A stretch of 64,000 nt of DNA from Mycobacterium sp. E787 (GCF_001668725.1 NZ_LZKL01000014.1:1-64000), one strand, 5' to 3'. Positions 44,690 to 55,479 are shown, numbered from the stretch's first letter. The notes: generated by a model not told the origin, from the sequence alone. Numbers and translations: made by a program.

Positions 44690-47600
44690 GTGGCTGAGCC
44701 GACCGTCCTGCTGCTGTCGACGTCCGACACGGACCTGATCAGCGCCCGTGCCAGCGGCAAGAACTATCGGTGGGCCAACCCGTCGCGGCTGCCCGACCCC
44801 CCAGCTGATTCAGAACTGCCCAACCTGCTCGCCGGCGCGTCCATCGCGGTGGTCCGCATCCTCGGCGGCTACCGCGCCTGGCAGGACGGCATCGACACGG
44901 TGATCGCCAGCGGCGTCCCGACGGTGCTGGTCAGCGGCGAACAGGCCGCCGACGCCGAGCTGACCGGCCTGTCGACCCTGGCGGCCGGCATCGCGGTGCA
45001 GGCCCACATCTACCTCGCCCATGGCGGCGTCGAGAACCTGCGCCAGCTGCACGCCTTTCTCTCCGACACGGTCCTGATGACCGGCTTCGGGTTCGCCCCG
45101 CCCGTGGTGACGCCGACGTGGGGCGAGTTGGAGCGGCCGGATGCTAAGGGCGCCGACGGCCCCACCATCGCGGTGCTCTACTACCGCGCCCAGCAGCTGG
45201 CCGGCAACACCGCCTACATCGAGTCGCTGTGCCGGGGCATCGAGGACGCCGGCGGCCGCGCGCTGCCGGTCTACTGCGCCTCGCTGCGCACCGCCGAACC
45301 CGAACTGCTGGACCGGCTCGCCGACGCCGACGCCATGGTGGTCACCGTGCTGGCCGCGGGCGGACTGCGACCGGCCGCGGTGTCCGCCGGCGGCACCGAT
45401 GACACCTGGAACGTCGAACACCTTGCCGCCCTGGACATCCCGATCCTGCAGGGCCTGTGCCTGACCAGCCCCCGCGGGCAATGGCACGCCAACGACGACG
45501 GCCTGAGCCCGCTCGACGTGGCCACCCAGGTGGCGGTGCCCGAGTTCGACGGCCGCATCATCACGGTTCCCTTCTCGTTCAAGGAGATCGACGACGACGG
45601 GCTGATCTCCTACGCCGCCGACCCGGAACGCTGCGCGCGGGTCGCCGGGCTGGCGCTCCGGCACGCGCGGCTGCGGCACGTCGATCCCGCCGACAAGCGC
45701 GTTGCGCTGGTCTTTTCGGCCTATCCCACCAAACACGCCCGGATCGGCAACGCGGTCGGGCTGGACACCCCGGCCAGCGCGGTCGCGCTGCTGCGGGCGA
45801 TGCGGGAGCGTGGCTATCGGGTGGGCGACCTGCCCGGTGTCGAGGCCGGCGACGGCGACGCCCTGATCCACGCGCTGATCGAACGCGGCGGGCAGGACCC
45901 CGACTGGCTCACCGACGGCCAACTTGCCGGTAACCCGATCCGGTTGTCCGCCAAGGACTATCGCGAATGGTTCGCGGCGCTGCCGGCCGGACTCACCGAC
46001 GCCGTGCAGAAGCATTGGGGTCCGCCGCCCGGCGACCTGTTCGTCGACCGCACGAACGACCCCGACGGCGAGATCGTCATCGCCGCAATGCAATCGGGCA
46101 ACCTCGTGCTGATGGTCCAGCCGCCGCGCGGTTTTGGCGAGAACCCGGTGGCGATCTATCACGATCCGGACCTGCCGCCCAGCCACCACTACCTGGCCGC
46201 CTACCACTGGCTGGATGCCGGGTTTCGCGCCGACGCCGTCGTGCACCTCGGCAAGCACGGCAACCTCGAATGGCTCCCCGGCAAGACCCTCGGCATGTCG
46301 GCGGCCTGCGGGCCCGACGCCGCGCTGGGCGACCTGCCGCTGATCTACCCGTTCCTGGTCAACGACCCCGGCGAGGGCACCCAGGCGAAGCGGCGTGCGC
46401 ACGCCGTGCTCGTGGACCACCTCATTCCGCCGATGGCCCGCGCCGAAACCTACGGCGACATCGCACGTTTGGAGCAGTTGCTCGACGAGCACGCCAACGT
46501 GGCGGCGCTGGATCCCGGCAAGCTGCCCGCCATCCGCCAGCAGATCTGGACCCTGATCCGGGCCGCCAAGATGGACCACGACCTCGGGCTCACCGAACGG
46601 CCGGACGAGGACGCCTTCGACGAGATGATCCTGCACGTCGACGGGTGGCTGTGCGAGATCAAGGACGTGCAGATCCGCGACGGCCTGCATGTCCTCGGGC
46701 AAAAGCCAACGGGGGACGCCGAACTCGACCTGGTGCTGGCCATCCTGCGGGCGCGGCAGCTGTTCGGCGGCGAACACGTCCTCCCCGGCCTGCGGCAGGC
46801 CCTGGGCCTGGCCGAGGACGGCACCGACGAACGGTCGTCGGTCGACCGCGCCGAGGCCGCGGCCCGCGAACTGGTCGGCGGGCTGCAGGCCGCCGACTGG
46901 AACCCCGGCGCCGTCCACCGGCTCACCGACGACCCCGACGTCGCCGCGGTGCTTCGGTTCGCGGCCACCGAGGTGGTGCCCCGACTGGCCGGGACCGCAT
47001 CCGAAATCGACCAGGTGCTGCGGGCGCTGGACGGGCGGTTCATCCCCGCGGGCCCGTCGGGGTCGCCGCTGCGCGGCCTGGTCAACGTGCTGCCCACCGG
47101 GCGCAACTTCTACTCCGTCGACCCCAAGGCGGTGCCGTCGCGCCTGGCGTGGGAAGCCGGTGTGGCGCTGGCGGATTCGCTGCTGCGCCGGTACCGGACC
47201 GACCACGGGCAATGGCCGCAATCGGTGGGGCTGTCGGTGTGGGGCACCTCGGCGATGCGCACCGCCGGCGACGACATCGCCGAAGTTCTTGCGCTGCTGG
47301 GCGTCCGGCCGGTCTGGGACGACGCGTCGCGGCGGGTGGTGGGCCTGACGCCGATTTCGCTTGCCGAGCTGGGCCGTCCGCGCATCGACGTGACGGTCCG
47401 CATCTCCGGGTTCTTCCGGGACGCCTTCCCGCACGTCGTCACCATGCTCGACGACGCGGTGCGGTTGGTCGCCGACCTCGACGAGCCCGCCGAGGACAAC
47501 TACGTTCGCGCGCACGCGCAGGCCGACCTGGCCCAGCACGGCGACCAACGTCGTTCCACCACAAGGATATTCGGCTCCAAGCCGGGCACCTACGGCGCGG

Positions 47601-48277
47601 GCCTGCTGCAGCTGATCGACAGCCGCAACTGGCGCGATGACGCCGACCTCGCGCAGGTGTACACCGCCTGGGGCGGATTCGCCTACGGGCGCGACCTGGA
47701 CGGGCGCGAGGCCGTCGACGACATGAACCGCCAGTACCGGCGGATCGCGGTGGCCGCCAAGAACACCGACACCCGCGAGCACGACATCGCCGACTCAGAC
47801 GACTACTTCCAGTACCACGGCGGCATGGTCGCCACGGTGCGCGCCCTGACCGGGCGGGCGCCGGCCGCCTATATCGGCGACAACACCCGGCCCGACGCGA
47901 TCCGCACTCGCACCCTGTCGGAGGAGACCACCCGGGTGTTCCGCGCCCGCGTGGTCAACCCGCGCTGGATGGCGGCAATGCGCCGGCACGGCTACAAGGG
48001 CGCCTTCGAGATGGCCGCGACGGTGGACTACCTGTTCGGCTACGACGCCACGGCGGGGGTGATGGCGGACTGGATGTACGAGCAGCTGACCGAGCGATAC
48101 GTGCTGGATGCCGAGAACCGCAAGTTCATGGCGGAATCCAACCCCTGGGCGCTGCACGGCATGGCCGAGCGGCTGCTGGAGGCCGCCGGCCGCGGCATGT
48201 GGGCGCAGCCGCATCCGGAGACGCTCGACGGCCTGCGCCGGGCGCTGCTCGAGAGCGAGGGTGACCTGGAGGGCTAG
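44690..48277 (+). CDS. cobN: CobN, cobaltochelatase large subunit
   Basis: A 1195-residue subunit that, with an AAA+ CobS/CobT-type pair encoded elsewhere, inserts cobalt into hydrogenobyrinic acid diamide using ATP. Family segments include LCLTSPRGQWHANDDGLSPL, AYPTKHARIGNAVGLDTP, HLGKHGNLEWLPGKTLGMS, YPFLVNDPGEGTQAKRR and SIDPKAV-type SVDPKAVPSRLAWE. Length is normal. The start is GTG 44690, 3 bases after the hydrolase. It completes the cobalt-insertion step for the late-insertion pathway indicated by cobG, cobH, cobIJ, cobK, cobL and cobM in this window. Confidence 0.97.
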   Translation: MAEPTVLLLSTSDTDLISARASGKNYRWANPSRLPDPPADSELPNLLAGASIAVVRILGGYRAWQDGIDTVIASGVPTVLVSGEQAADAELTGLSTLAAGIAVQAHIYLAHGGVENLRQLHAFLSDTVLMTGFGFAPPVVTPTWGELERPDAKGADGPTIAVLYYRAQQLAGNTAYIESLCRGIEDAGGRALPVYCASLRTAEPELLDRLADADAMVVTVLAAGGLRPAAVSAGGTDDTWNVEHLAALDIPILQGLCLTSPRGQWHANDDGLSPLDVATQVAVPEFDGRIITVPFSFKEIDDDGLISYAADPERCARVAGLALRHARLRHVDPADKRVALVFSAYPTKHARIGNAVGLDTPASAVALLRAMRERGYRVGDLPGVEAGDGDALIHALIERGGQDPDWLTDGQLAGNPIRLSAKDYREWFAALPAGLTDAVQKHWGPPPGDLFVDRTNDPDGEIVIAAMQSGNLVLMVQPPRGFGENPVAIYHDPDLPPSHHYLAAYHWLDAGFRADAVVHLGKHGNLEWLPGKTLGMSAACGPDAALGDLPLIYPFLVNDPGEGTQAKRRAHAVLVDHLIPPMARAETYGDIARLEQLLDEHANVAALDPGKLPAIRQQIWTLIRAAKMDHDLGLTERPDEDAFDEMILHVDGWLCEIKDVQIRDGLHVLGQKPTGDAELDLVLAILRARQLFGGEHVLPGLRQALGLAEDGTDERSSVDRAEAAARELVGGLQAADWNPGAVHRLTDDPDVAAVLRFAATEVVPRLAGTASEIDQVLRALDGRFIPAGPSGSPLRGLVNVLPTGRNFYSVDPKAVPSRLAWEAGVALADSLLRRYRTDHGQWPQSVGLSVWGTSAMRTAGDDIAEVLALLGVRPVWDDASRRVVGLTPISLAELGRPRIDVTVRISGFFRDAFPHVVTMLDDAVRLVADLDEPAEDNYVRAHAQADLAQHGDQRRSTTRIFGSKPGTYGAGLLQLIDSRNWRDDADLAQVYTAWGGFAYGRDLDGREAVDDMNRQYRRIAVAAKNTDTREHDIADSDDYFQYHGGMVATVRALTGRAPAAYIGDNTRPDAIRTRTLSEETTRVFRARVVNPRWMAAMRRHGYKGAFEMAATVDYLFGYDATAGVMADWMYEQLTERYVLDAENRKFMAESNPWALHGMAERLLEAAGRGMWAQPHPETLDGLRRALLESEGDLEG

Positions 48278-48296
48278 TTCCCCCGGCGAGCCCGCG

Positions 48297-48356
48297 CGAG
48301 TGTGAAGCTGGCCGCACGCTCGGCACCGAACGTGAAGCTGGCCGCACACTCGGCAC
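48297..48356. repeat. Two tandem 30-bp repeats with internal palindromes
   Basis: Units 48297-48326 and 48327-48356 differ at three positions (CGAGTGTGAAGCTGGCCGCA against CGAACGTGAAGCTGGCCGCA at their starts). Each starts CGAxYGTG and ends in the near-complement CRCxCTCGG, so each can fold. They occupy the gap after cobN and share the GAGCGTG core with 13326 and 22189. Confidence 0.65.
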
Positions 48357-48384
48357 GAGCGGGCTGCCGGGCTAAGTTGAGACC

Positions 48385-48771
48385 GTGACGCCCACCTTCG
48401 CCGACCTCGCCAAGGCGCAATACATCCTGCTGACCACGTTCACCAAGGACGGCCGGCCCAAGCCGGTACCGGTCTGGGCCGCGGCCGACGGCGACCGGCT
48501 GCTCGTCATCACCGAGGCCAAGTCGTGGAAGGTCAAGCGGATCCGCAACACGCCGCGGGTGACGCTGGCCACCTGCACCATGCGGGGCCGCCCGACCAGC
48601 GAGGCCGTCGAGGGCACCGCGGCCATCCTGGACAAGTCGCAGACGGCGGCCGTCTACGACGCGATCGGCCAGCGTTACGGCATCGTGGGCAAGGTCTTCA
48701 ACTTCGCCAGCAAGCTGCGTGGCGGCATGGACAACAACGTCGGTCTCGAGCTCAAAGTGGCCCACACCTGA
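48385..48771 (+). CDS. F420/flavin-dependent FDOR-fold oxidoreductase (Rv2061c-like)
   Basis: A 128-residue split-barrel protein: FADLAKAQYILLTTFTKDGR, PVPVWAAADGDRLLVITEAK, SWKVKRIRNTPRVTLATC. This is the pattern of PPOX-class F420-dependent enzymes, and the position next to cobN matches Rv2061c. It acts in the cytoplasm; substrate unknown. Start GTG 48385. Six bases separate it from the next gene, so they are probably co-transcribed. Confidence 0.88.
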   Translation: MTPTFADLAKAQYILLTTFTKDGRPKPVPVWAAADGDRLLVITEAKSWKVKRIRNTPRVTLATCTMRGRPTSEAVEGTAAILDKSQTAAVYDAIGQRYGIVGKVFNFASKLRGGMDNNVGLELKVAHT

Positions 48772-48777
48772 ACCCGC

Positions 48778-49632
48778 ATGGGCACCGTCCTGATCCCCGT
48801 CCCGGATCGCGACTTCGACCCGACCGAGGTCGCGGTCAGCTGGCGCGTGTTGACCCGCGACGGCCACCGGGTGGTGTTCGCCACCGAGAGCGGCGCGCCC
48901 GGCGCGGCTGACGACATCATGGTGACCGGCCGCGGCCTGGACGTGTGGTCGGCCCTGCCGGTGCTGGGCGCGGTCCCGCTGATCGGCCTGGTGTTGCGGG
49001 CGAACAAGAACGGGCGCACCGCATACCGAGAGATGCTGGGATCCAAGGAGTTCCGGCACCCGCTCAGCTGGTCGCAAGCCGGGCTCGACGGCATCGACGC
49101 GCTGCTGCTGCCGGGCGGGCATCGCGCCCGCGGGATGCGCAGTTACGTCGACAGCGACATCCTGCACCGGCTGGTCGCCGAGGCGTTCGCCCGCGGGCTG
49201 ATCGTGGCCGCGATCTGTCATGGCGTGCTGCTCGCCGCCCGCAGCATCGACCCCGCCACCGGCCGCTCGGTGCTCTACGGGCGCAAGACCACGGCGCTGA
49301 CGTGGGCGATGGAGGCCACCGCCTGGAAGCTCACCCGCCGCACCCGATTCTGGGATCGCGACTACTACCGGACCTACACCGAGGAGCCCGGCCAGCCCGC
49401 CGGGTACATGTCCGTGCAGTCGGAAGTCACCCGCGCCCTGAAAGATCCGGCGGATTTCCGGGACGTGGCCCCCGGCACGCCGCACCGCTGGCTCAAGTCG
49501 TCGGGGATGGTGCGCGACACCGCCACCGACCCGCGCCCGGCGTTCGTCGTTGACGACGGCGGCTACGTGTCGGCGCGCTGGCCCGGCGACACGCACACCT
49601 TCGCGACGGTCCTGTCGCGGAAGCTGAAGTGA
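48778..49632 (+). CDS. DJ-1/PfpI-family protein
   Basis: A 284-residue protein with the class I amidotransferase-like fold. The nucleophile Cys is in LIVAAICHGVLLAARS and the preceding GIDALLLPGGHRARGMRSY is the conserved glycine-rich loop. An acidic residue early (RDFDPTEVAVSW) may pair with the Cys. A C-terminal extension of about 90 residues includes FWDRDYYRTYTEE. Function unknown; related proteins are glyoxalases, chaperones or amidases. ATG 48778. Confidence 0.82.
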   Translation: MGTVLIPVPDRDFDPTEVAVSWRVLTRDGHRVVFATESGAPGAADDIMVTGRGLDVWSALPVLGAVPLIGLVLRANKNGRTAYREMLGSKEFRHPLSWSQAGLDGIDALLLPGGHRARGMRSYVDSDILHRLVAEAFARGLIVAAICHGVLLAARSIDPATGRSVLYGRKTTALTWAMEATAWKLTRRTRFWDRDYYRTYTEEPGQPAGYMSVQSEVTRALKDPADFRDVAPGTPHRWLKSSGMVRDTATDPRPAFVVDDGGYVSARWPGDTHTFATVLSRKLK

Positions 49633-49647
49633 TGCCCGCCCACGGTG

Positions 49648-50355
49648 CTACGTGGTTGCCCCGGCCGCCAGATGCTCGCCGAAGAACGCGAACACGCGCT
49701 TCCACGCGTCTTCGGTGGCGGCCGCGTCGTAGCCGAAACCCGCGATGCGAAGCAGCGGTTCGGCGGGAAGGCTGTTCGCGAAGCTGTGCCCGACGCCGGG
49801 GTAGACCTTGGTGTCGGTGGTGATCTGCTTGGCCGCGGTCACCTCCCGGAATTTTTCGGGTGCCCCGCGCCCGAGCGGGTCACGGCCGCCGAAGCTCGCC
49901 ACGATCGGGCACGCCCCGTCCAGGGTCTTGCCGAGGTCGCGGGGCAGCGGGGTGCCGTAGAACGGCGCGGAGGCGCCGAAACCCTTGGGCGACATGACGA
50001 GGGCAAAGTGGCCGCCCATGCAGAATCCCGCGATGCCGACGCCTCCGGAACACTCGGGCATCGACTTGAGGTGGTCGCGCGCCGCCAGGATGTCGTCGAG
50101 GGCGCGGCCGCGCTGCGCGTGCATCTCCCGCATCACCCGGGCGATGCAACGGATTCGGCCGCCGCGGGCGTACATGTTCGGGGTGAGCGCCAGGTACCCG
50201 GCCCGCGCGATGCGCTCGTTGGTGGCCTGCTTGTCCCGGCCGTAGCCCACCGCGTCGTGGATCACCACCACACCCGGCCACGGGCCCTGCCCCTGCGGAA
50301 CGTTCAGCAGCGCATCGATCGGTCCGTCGGGGGTGTCGATCTCAATCGTTGTCAT
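49648..50355 (-). CDS. Dienelactone hydrolase family protein (Rv2054-like)
   Basis: A 235-residue alpha/beta hydrolase with a Cys nucleophile in GVGIAGFCMGGHFAL, an Asp in ASFGGRDPLG and a His in YPGVGHSFANS, the classic DLH triad. Conserved PGVVVIHDAVGYGRDKQATN. ATG 50355 (MTTIEIDTPDGPI) is chosen over longer frames. It is divergent from fxsA, as Rv2054 is from Rv2053c. Confidence 0.92.
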   Translation of the reverse strand: MTTIEIDTPDGPIDALLNVPQGQGPWPGVVVIHDAVGYGRDKQATNERIARAGYLALTPNMYARGGRIRCIARVMREMHAQRGRALDDILAARDHLKSMPECSGGVGIAGFCMGGHFALVMSPKGFGASAPFYGTPLPRDLGKTLDGACPIVASFGGRDPLGRGAPEKFREVTAAKQITTDTKVYPGVGHSFANSLPAEPLLRIAGFGYDAAATEDAWKRVFAFFGEHLAAGATT

Positions 50356-50428
50356 AGCGTCATCTAACTGCAGCCGAGACCGGCGCCACCAGGGGAACTC
50401 GGGGACCGCGCGCAGACGTTGGCCAGAC

Positions 50429-50959
50429 ATGCTGTCGCGGCTGTTGTTGATCTACGCCGTCGTCGAGCTGGCCGTGGTCATCGCCCTGGTCTCGACGGTC
50501 GGATGGGGCTGGACCCTGCTGGCGCTGCTGGCCACCTTCCTGCTGGGGTGGGGCCTGCTCGCGCCGATGGCGGGTTCTCAGCTGCTTCGCCAGATCGGGC
50601 AATTGCGGTCCGGCGTGACCGAGCCGCGCGACGCCATGAGTGAGGGGGCGATGGTCACGGTGGCCACCCTCCTCATCCTGGTTCCGGGGCTGGTGACCAC
50701 GGCGTTGGGACTGTCGCTGCTGGTGCCGCCGGTGCGCAGAGCCGCCGGACCCGCCCTGGCCGCGATCGGGATGCGCGGCCTGCGCCGGCGGATGCCGCTG
50801 ATCGCCGACGCGACGTTGTTCCGCCCCGGTAGCCGCGGCTACCCGAGCCCGGGCACCGATTACATCGACGGCGAGGTCGTCGACGTGCGCGACTTCCGCG
50901 CGCCCGCCCTGCCCGACGAGCCGCGCGGAGGGTTCCCGGGACACCCGGGGTGGGATTAG
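50429..50959 (+). CDS. fxsA: FxsA-like membrane protein
   Basis: A 176-residue membrane protein with three or four spans: LLLIYAVVELAVVIALVSTV, WTLLALLATFLLGWGLLAP, and ATLLILVPGLVTTALGLSLLVPP. The DAMSEGAM segment and the PGLVTD-like motif identify the FxsA family, whose E. coli member relieves phage T7 exclusion by the F plasmid. The cytoplasmic tail is basic then acidic. Start ATG 50429 removes an unlikely upstream extension. Confidence 0.9.
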   Translation: MLSRLLLIYAVVELAVVIALVSTVGWGWTLLALLATFLLGWGLLAPMAGSQLLRQIGQLRSGVTEPRDAMSEGAMVTVATLLILVPGLVTTALGLSLLVPPVRRAAGPALAAIGMRGLRRRMPLIADATLFRPGSRGYPSPGTDYIDGEVVDVRDFRAPALPDEPRGGFPGHPGWD

Positions 50960-51020
50960 CGTCAGCCCTCCTCGCGATCGCCTTGACCGCCCCGGCCGTC
51001 GCCGCACGTAGTTTTGGCCT

Positions 51021-52661
51021 GTGACAATCGCTGATCGTCCGCCTCCGCGGCAGTCCGCGCCGGACGGGTCCATCACGCTGCTCGTCAGCGGGCGGGTGCA
51101 CAGCCCGACCCATCCCGACGCGACCGCCATGGCGGTGCGCGGCGGCGTCATCGCCTGGCTGGGCAGCGACGACGTCGGGCGCGGCCAGTTCCCGGGCGCC
51201 GACGTGGAGGATCTGGATGGCGGGTTCGTGGCGCCGGGATTCGTGGACAGCCACATCCACCTGACCGCGACCGGCCTGACGCTCAGCGGCCTGGACCTGC
51301 GGACCGCCGCGTCGCGCGCCCAGTGCCTCCGGATGATCGCCGACTATGCCGCCGCCCACCCGGGCCGCCCGGTCTGGGGGCACGGCTGGGACGAATCGTC
51401 CTGGCCCGAGAACAACCCGCCTGCCACCGCCGACCTCGATGCCGTCCTGGGTGACCGGCCGGCCTACCTGACCCGCGTCGACGTGCACTCCGCGCTGGCA
51501 TCGACGGGGCTGCGACGGCTGGTCGACGAGCTACCGGCCGCGGCCGGATTCAGCCCCGAGCGGCCGCTGACCGGCGACGCCCACCACCTGGTCCGGGCCG
51601 TCGCCCGCGACCTGCTGACGCCCGAACAGCTGACCGACGCCCGGACGGCCGCGCTGCGGGCCGCCGCCGCGAGCGGCCTCGTCGCGGTGCACGAATGCGC
51701 CGGCCCCGAGATCGGCGGCCTCGACGATTGGCTGCGCCTGCGCGACCTCGGGCACGGCGTCGAGGTGATCGGCTACTGGGGTCAGGCGGTGACCACGGCC
51801 GCCGAGGCGCGGGAGCTGAGAGACGAAACGGGGGCGCGCGGGCTGGCCGGCGACTTGTTCGTCGACGGGGCGCTCGGCTCGCGCACCGCCTGGCTGCACG
51901 AGCCGTACGCCGACGCCCCGGACCGCGTCGGCACCTGCTACCTGGATCCCGACGCCATCGAGGCCCACGTCCGGGCGTGCACCGAGGCGGAGGTGACCGC
52001 GGGATTCCACGTCATCGGCGACGCGGCCGTCTCGGCGGCGGTCGCCGCGCTGGAACGCGTCGTCGCCGACCTCGGGGTGGCCGCCGTCGCCCGGTGCGGG
52101 CACCGCCTCGAGCACCTGGAGATGGTCACCGCCGAGCAGGCCGCCAAACTGGGCGCCTGGGGCGTCATCGCCAGCGTCCAGCCCAATTTCGACGCACTGT
52201 GGGGCGGCGCCGAGGGCATGTACGCGCGGCGGCTGGGCGCCGAACGAGGCGGGCGGCTCAACCCGCTTGCGCTGTTAGCATCCCAAGGCGTGCCCCTCGC
52301 TCTCGGTTCCGACGCCCCGGTTACGGGCCTCGACCCGTGGGCGAGCGTGCGCGCCGCCGTCAACCACCGCACCCCCGGGAGCGCGGTGTCGGCCCGGGCC
52401 GCCTTCGCCGCCGCCACCCGCGGCGGCTGGCGGGCGGGCGGCGTCCGGGACGGTCAGACGGGAACCCTGGTGCCCGGCGCGCCGGCCTCCTACGTCGTCT
52501 GGGAAACCGGGACCCTCGACGTCCACGCACCGCGCGACGCGGTGCAGCGCTGGTCCACCGATCCGCGCTCCCGGGTGCCTGCCTTGCCGCGGCTGGGCGC
52601 GGCCGACCCCCTGCCACGTTGCCGACGGACGGTGCATCGAGGCGCTGTCATCCATGGCTAG
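51021..52661 (+). CDS. YtcJ-like amidohydrolase
   Basis: A 546-residue metal-dependent hydrolase of the amidohydrolase superfamily (Amidohydro_3). The first metal motif is GFVDSHIHL with His78 and His80; later motifs are [26 protein letters not shown] and [15 protein letters not shown], with the terminal Asp. The substrate is unknown. The start is GTG 51021, 61 bases after fxsA. Its stop overlaps the lnt start by 8 bases. Confidence 0.88.
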   Translation: MTIADRPPPRQSAPDGSITLLVSGRVHSPTHPDATAMAVRGGVIAWLGSDDVGRGQFPGADVEDLDGGFVAPGFVDSHIHLTATGLTLSGLDLRTAASRAQCLRMIADYAAAHPGRPVWGHGWDESSWPENNPPATADLDAVLGDRPAYLTRVDVHSALASTGLRRLVDELPAAAGFSPERPLTGDAHHLVRAVARDLLTPEQLTDARTAALRAAAASGLVAVHECAGPEIGGLDDWLRLRDLGHGVEVIGYWGQAVTTAAEARELRDETGARGLAGDLFVDGALGSRTAWLHEPYADAPDRVGTCYLDPDAIEAHVRACTEAEVTAGFHVIGDAAVSAAVAALERVVADLGVAAVARCGHRLEHLEMVTAEQAAKLGAWGVIASVQPNFDALWGGAEGMYARRLGAERGGRLNPLALLASQGVPLALGSDAPVTGLDPWASVRAAVNHRTPGSAVSARAAFAAATRGGWRAGGVRDGQTGTLVPGAPASYVVWETGTLDVHAPRDAVQRWSTDPRSRVPALPRLGAADPLPRCRRTVHRGAVIHG

Positions 52662-54663
52662 GGAGTGGTTCGGCCGCGAGGAGGGATCCGATCCGGGCCC
52701 GGAGGCCTTCCCGGTCGCCGAGGACCCGATCAGCGAAGAGGCCGAATCCGAGCGCGACGAAGAGCCCGTCGAGGTCCGCATCGAGCGGCAGGACGCGACG
52801 CCGGACGCACCGGACGGCGCCGACGGCAGCGGCGCTCGCGCGCGCCGGGCGCTGGCGGGTCTGGCCGCGGCGGCGGCCGGGCGGCTGCCCGGCGCTCGGG
52901 CGGCCCTGGTGCCGCGGCTGCCGCGGCTGGTGCTCGCCATCGGGGCCGGCCTGCTGATGCAGGCCGGCTTCGCGCCCCTGAACTGGTGGTGGGGCGCCGT
53001 CGTCGCCGCGGCGCTGCTCGGGTGGGTGCTCACGCGTCCCACGACCACGCCGGCGGGCGGTTTTGGCTACGGGTTCCTGTTCGGTCTGGCCTTCTACGTT
53101 CCGCTGCTGCCGTGGATCAGCTTGCTGGTGGGCGCCGTGCCCTGGTTGGCATTGGCGACGACCTGTGCGCTGTTTCCCGGTCTCTTCGGTCTGGGCGCCG
53201 TCGTCGTGCGGCGGCTGCCCGGCTGGCCGATCTGGTTCGCGCTGGTGTGGGCCGCCCAGGAGTGGCTGAAGTCGATCTTCCCGTTCGGCGGCTTTCCCTG
53301 GGGCGCGGTGGCGTTCGGCCAGACGCAGGGCCCGTTGTTGCCGCTGGTCCAGCTCGGCGGCGTCGCGTTGCTGTCCACGGCGGTCGTGCTGGTGGGGTTC
53401 AGCGCCACCGCGATCGCGCTGGAGATCGCGCAGTGGTGGAAAACCGGTCGCGCGGCGGAAGCCACGCAAACCCAGGCGCCGCCGGCCGTGGTGCTCCCCG
53501 GCGTCTGCATCTGCCTGGTGTTGTTCGCCGCCGTCATCATCTGGCCGCAGGTGCGCCACGCGGGCGCCGGAGCGGGCGGCGAGCCCTCGGTCACCGTCGC
53601 GGCGGTCCAGGGCAACGTGCCGCGGCTTGGCCTGGACTTCAACGCGCAACGCCGGGCGGTGCTGGACAACCACGTGCGAGAGACGCTGCGGCTGGCCGAG
53701 GACGTGCGTTCCGGGTTGGCCCCCCAACCGCAATTCGTGATCTGGCCGGAGGACTCCTCGGACATCGACCCCCTCACCAACGCCGACGCCGCCGAGCAGG
53801 TCGCCCGGGCCGTCGCGGCCATCGGCGCGCCGATCCTGGTCGGCACCGTGCTCGACGTGCCCGGCCGCACGCCGGAAACCTCCGCCTACACCAACACCGT
53901 CATCGTGTGGAACCCGGTCAGCGGGCCGGCCGACCGCCACGACAAGGAAATCGTCCAGCCGTTCGGCGAATACCTGCCGATGCCGTGGCTGTTCAAGCAC
54001 CTCTCCGGGTACGCCGACCGGGCCGGCCACATGGTGCCGGGCAAGAGCAGCGGGGTGGTGCACATCGCCGGGGTGCCGGTCGGGGTGTCCACGTGCTGGG
54101 AGGTGATCTTCGACAGGGCGCCGCGCAAGGCGGTGCTGAACGGCGCGCAGCTGCTGGCGGTGCCCAGCAACAACGCCACCTTCAACAAGACGATGAGCGA
54201 ACAACAGCTGGCGTTCGCCAAGGTCCGCGCGGTCGAGCACGACCGGTACGTCGTGGTCGCCGGCACCACCGGGATCAGCGCGGTCATCGCCCCGGACGGC
54301 GCCGAGCTGGCGCGCACCGACTTCTTCGCGCCCGCCTACCTGGACATGCAGGTGCGCTTGAAGACCAAGCTGACGCCCGCGACCCGCTGGGGCCCCATCC
54401 TGCAGTGGGTTCTGGTGGCGGCGGCCGGGGCGGCCATTCTGGTCGCAATACGGCAGAATGGATGGTTCGTGCGTCCGGCTCGCCTGAGGTTTAGGCCTCG
54501 CGGCGAATCGGAAGGCGCCGATACGCCCCCGGGCGAACCCCCGCCCGACGAGGGCGACGCGGAGACCGCGCAGGGCATTGCGCCGGACGAGGGCGCCGAC
54601 GACGACACTCCGCCCGAAGCGGGCGGCCAACCTGAATTCGGGCGAGACAGAGGAGCTACATGA
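52654..54663 (+). CDS. lnt: Apolipoprotein N-acyltransferase
   Basis: A 669-residue membrane enzyme that adds the third acyl chain to lipoproteins. The first 85 residues are an acidic then basic cytoplasmic extension. Membrane spans run from about 90 to 300, and the nitrilase-like domain carries the triad Glu366 (VIWPEDSS), Lys431 ([12 protein letters not shown]) and Cys481 ([10 protein letters not shown]). In M. tuberculosis this domain is fused to Ppm1; here a stop codon separates them but the ppm1 ATG overlaps it (ATGA), so a split operon form. The C-terminal 70 residues after the last span are acidic and disordered. Confidence 0.93.
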   Translation: MAREWFGREEGSDPGPEAFPVAEDPISEEAESERDEEPVEVRIERQDATPDAPDGADGSGARARRALAGLAAAAAGRLPGARAALVPRLPRLVLAIGAGLLMQAGFAPLNWWWGAVVAAALLGWVLTRPTTTPAGGFGYGFLFGLAFYVPLLPWISLLVGAVPWLALATTCALFPGLFGLGAVVVRRLPGWPIWFALVWAAQEWLKSIFPFGGFPWGAVAFGQTQGPLLPLVQLGGVALLSTAVVLVGFSATAIALEIAQWWKTGRAAEATQTQAPPAVVLPGVCICLVLFAAVIIWPQVRHAGAGAGGEPSVTVAAVQGNVPRLGLDFNAQRRAVLDNHVRETLRLAEDVRSGLAPQPQFVIWPEDSSDIDPLTNADAAEQVARAVAAIGAPILVGTVLDVPGRTPETSAYTNTVIVWNPVSGPADRHDKEIVQPFGEYLPMPWLFKHLSGYADRAGHMVPGKSSGVVHIAGVPVGVSTCWEVIFDRAPRKAVLNGAQLLAVPSNNATFNKTMSEQQLAFAKVRAVEHDRYVVVAGTTGISAVIAPDGAELARTDFFAPAYLDMQVRLKTKLTPATRWGPILQWVLVAAAGAAILVAIRQNGWFVRPARLRFRPRGESEGADTPPGEPPPDEGDAETAQGIAPDEGADDDTPPEAGGQPEFGRDRGAT

Positions 54664-55463
54664 GCACCGGCCAGCCGGCGTCCCGGGTCCCACGCAGCCG
54701 TCCCAGCGAGCGCGTCCTGGTGATCATCCCGACGTTCAACGAGCGGGAGAACCTGCCGGTCATCCACCGGCGGCTCACGGACGCGTGCCCCGGCGTGCAC
54801 CTGCTGATCGTCGACGACAACAGCCCCGACGGCACCGGCCGGCTCGCCGACGAGCTGGCGGCGGCCGACCCGGACCGCGTCCACGTGATGCACCGCACCG
54901 CCAAGGACGGCCTGGGCGCGGCGTACCTGGCGGGTTTCGCCTGGGGCTTGAGCCGGGACTATTCGGTGCTCGTCGAGATGGACGCCGACGGCAGCCACGC
55001 GCCCGAACAGCTACACCTCTTGCTGGACGCCGTCGACGCCGGCGCCGACCTGGCCATCGGTTCGCGCTATGTCGAGGGGGGCGCGGTGCGCAACTGGCCG
55101 TGGCGGCGGTGGGCGCTGTCCTGGACGGCCAACACCTACGCTCGGCTGGCGCTGGGCATCGGCGTGCACGACATCACCGCCGGCTACCGGGCCTACCGCC
55201 GGGAAGTCCTCGAGACGATAGGCCTCGACGGGGTGGACTCCAAGGGCTATTGCTTCCAGATCGACCTGACTTGGCGCACGGTGTGCAACGGGTTCGTCAT
55301 CGCCGAGGTGCCGATCACGTTCACCGAGCGCGAACTCGGGGTTTCCAAGATGAGCGGATCCAACATCCGTGAGGCGCTGGTCAAGGTCACCCGGTGGGGC
55401 GTCGACGGGCGGCGGACCGGTGGCGTGCGTCGGGGCGCCGTCCGGGCCGACGACCGCAGTTAG
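54660..55463 (+). CDS. ppm1: Polyprenol monophosphomannose synthase
   Basis: A 267-residue GT2 glycosyltransferase making polyprenyl-phosphomannose from GDP-mannose for lipoarabinomannan and protein mannosylation. Motifs: [26 protein letters not shown], and the metal-binding EMDADGSH. It has no membrane span of its own and probably relies on the adjacent Lnt for membrane placement, as shown for split forms in other mycobacteria. ATG overlaps the lnt stop. It converges on rbpA. Confidence 0.95.
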   Translation: MSTGQPASRVPRSRPSERVLVIIPTFNERENLPVIHRRLTDACPGVHLLIVDDNSPDGTGRLADELAAADPDRVHVMHRTAKDGLGAAYLAGFAWGLSRDYSVLVEMDADGSHAPEQLHLLLDAVDAGADLAIGSRYVEGGAVRNWPWRRWALSWTANTYARLALGIGVHDITAGYRAYRREVLETIGLDGVDSKGYCFQIDLTWRTVCNGFVIAEVPITFTERELGVSKMSGSNIREALVKVTRWGVDGRRTGGVRRGAVRADDRS

Positions 55464-55479
55464 CCGCGACGGCGGCGCG

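Noticed and set aside
44810..47782. 990-codon frame opposite cobN
   Set aside because: Antisense artefact; CobN motifs are intact.
48297..48356. CRISPR array
   Set aside because: Only two units, directly abutting with no spacers, and no cas genes in the window.
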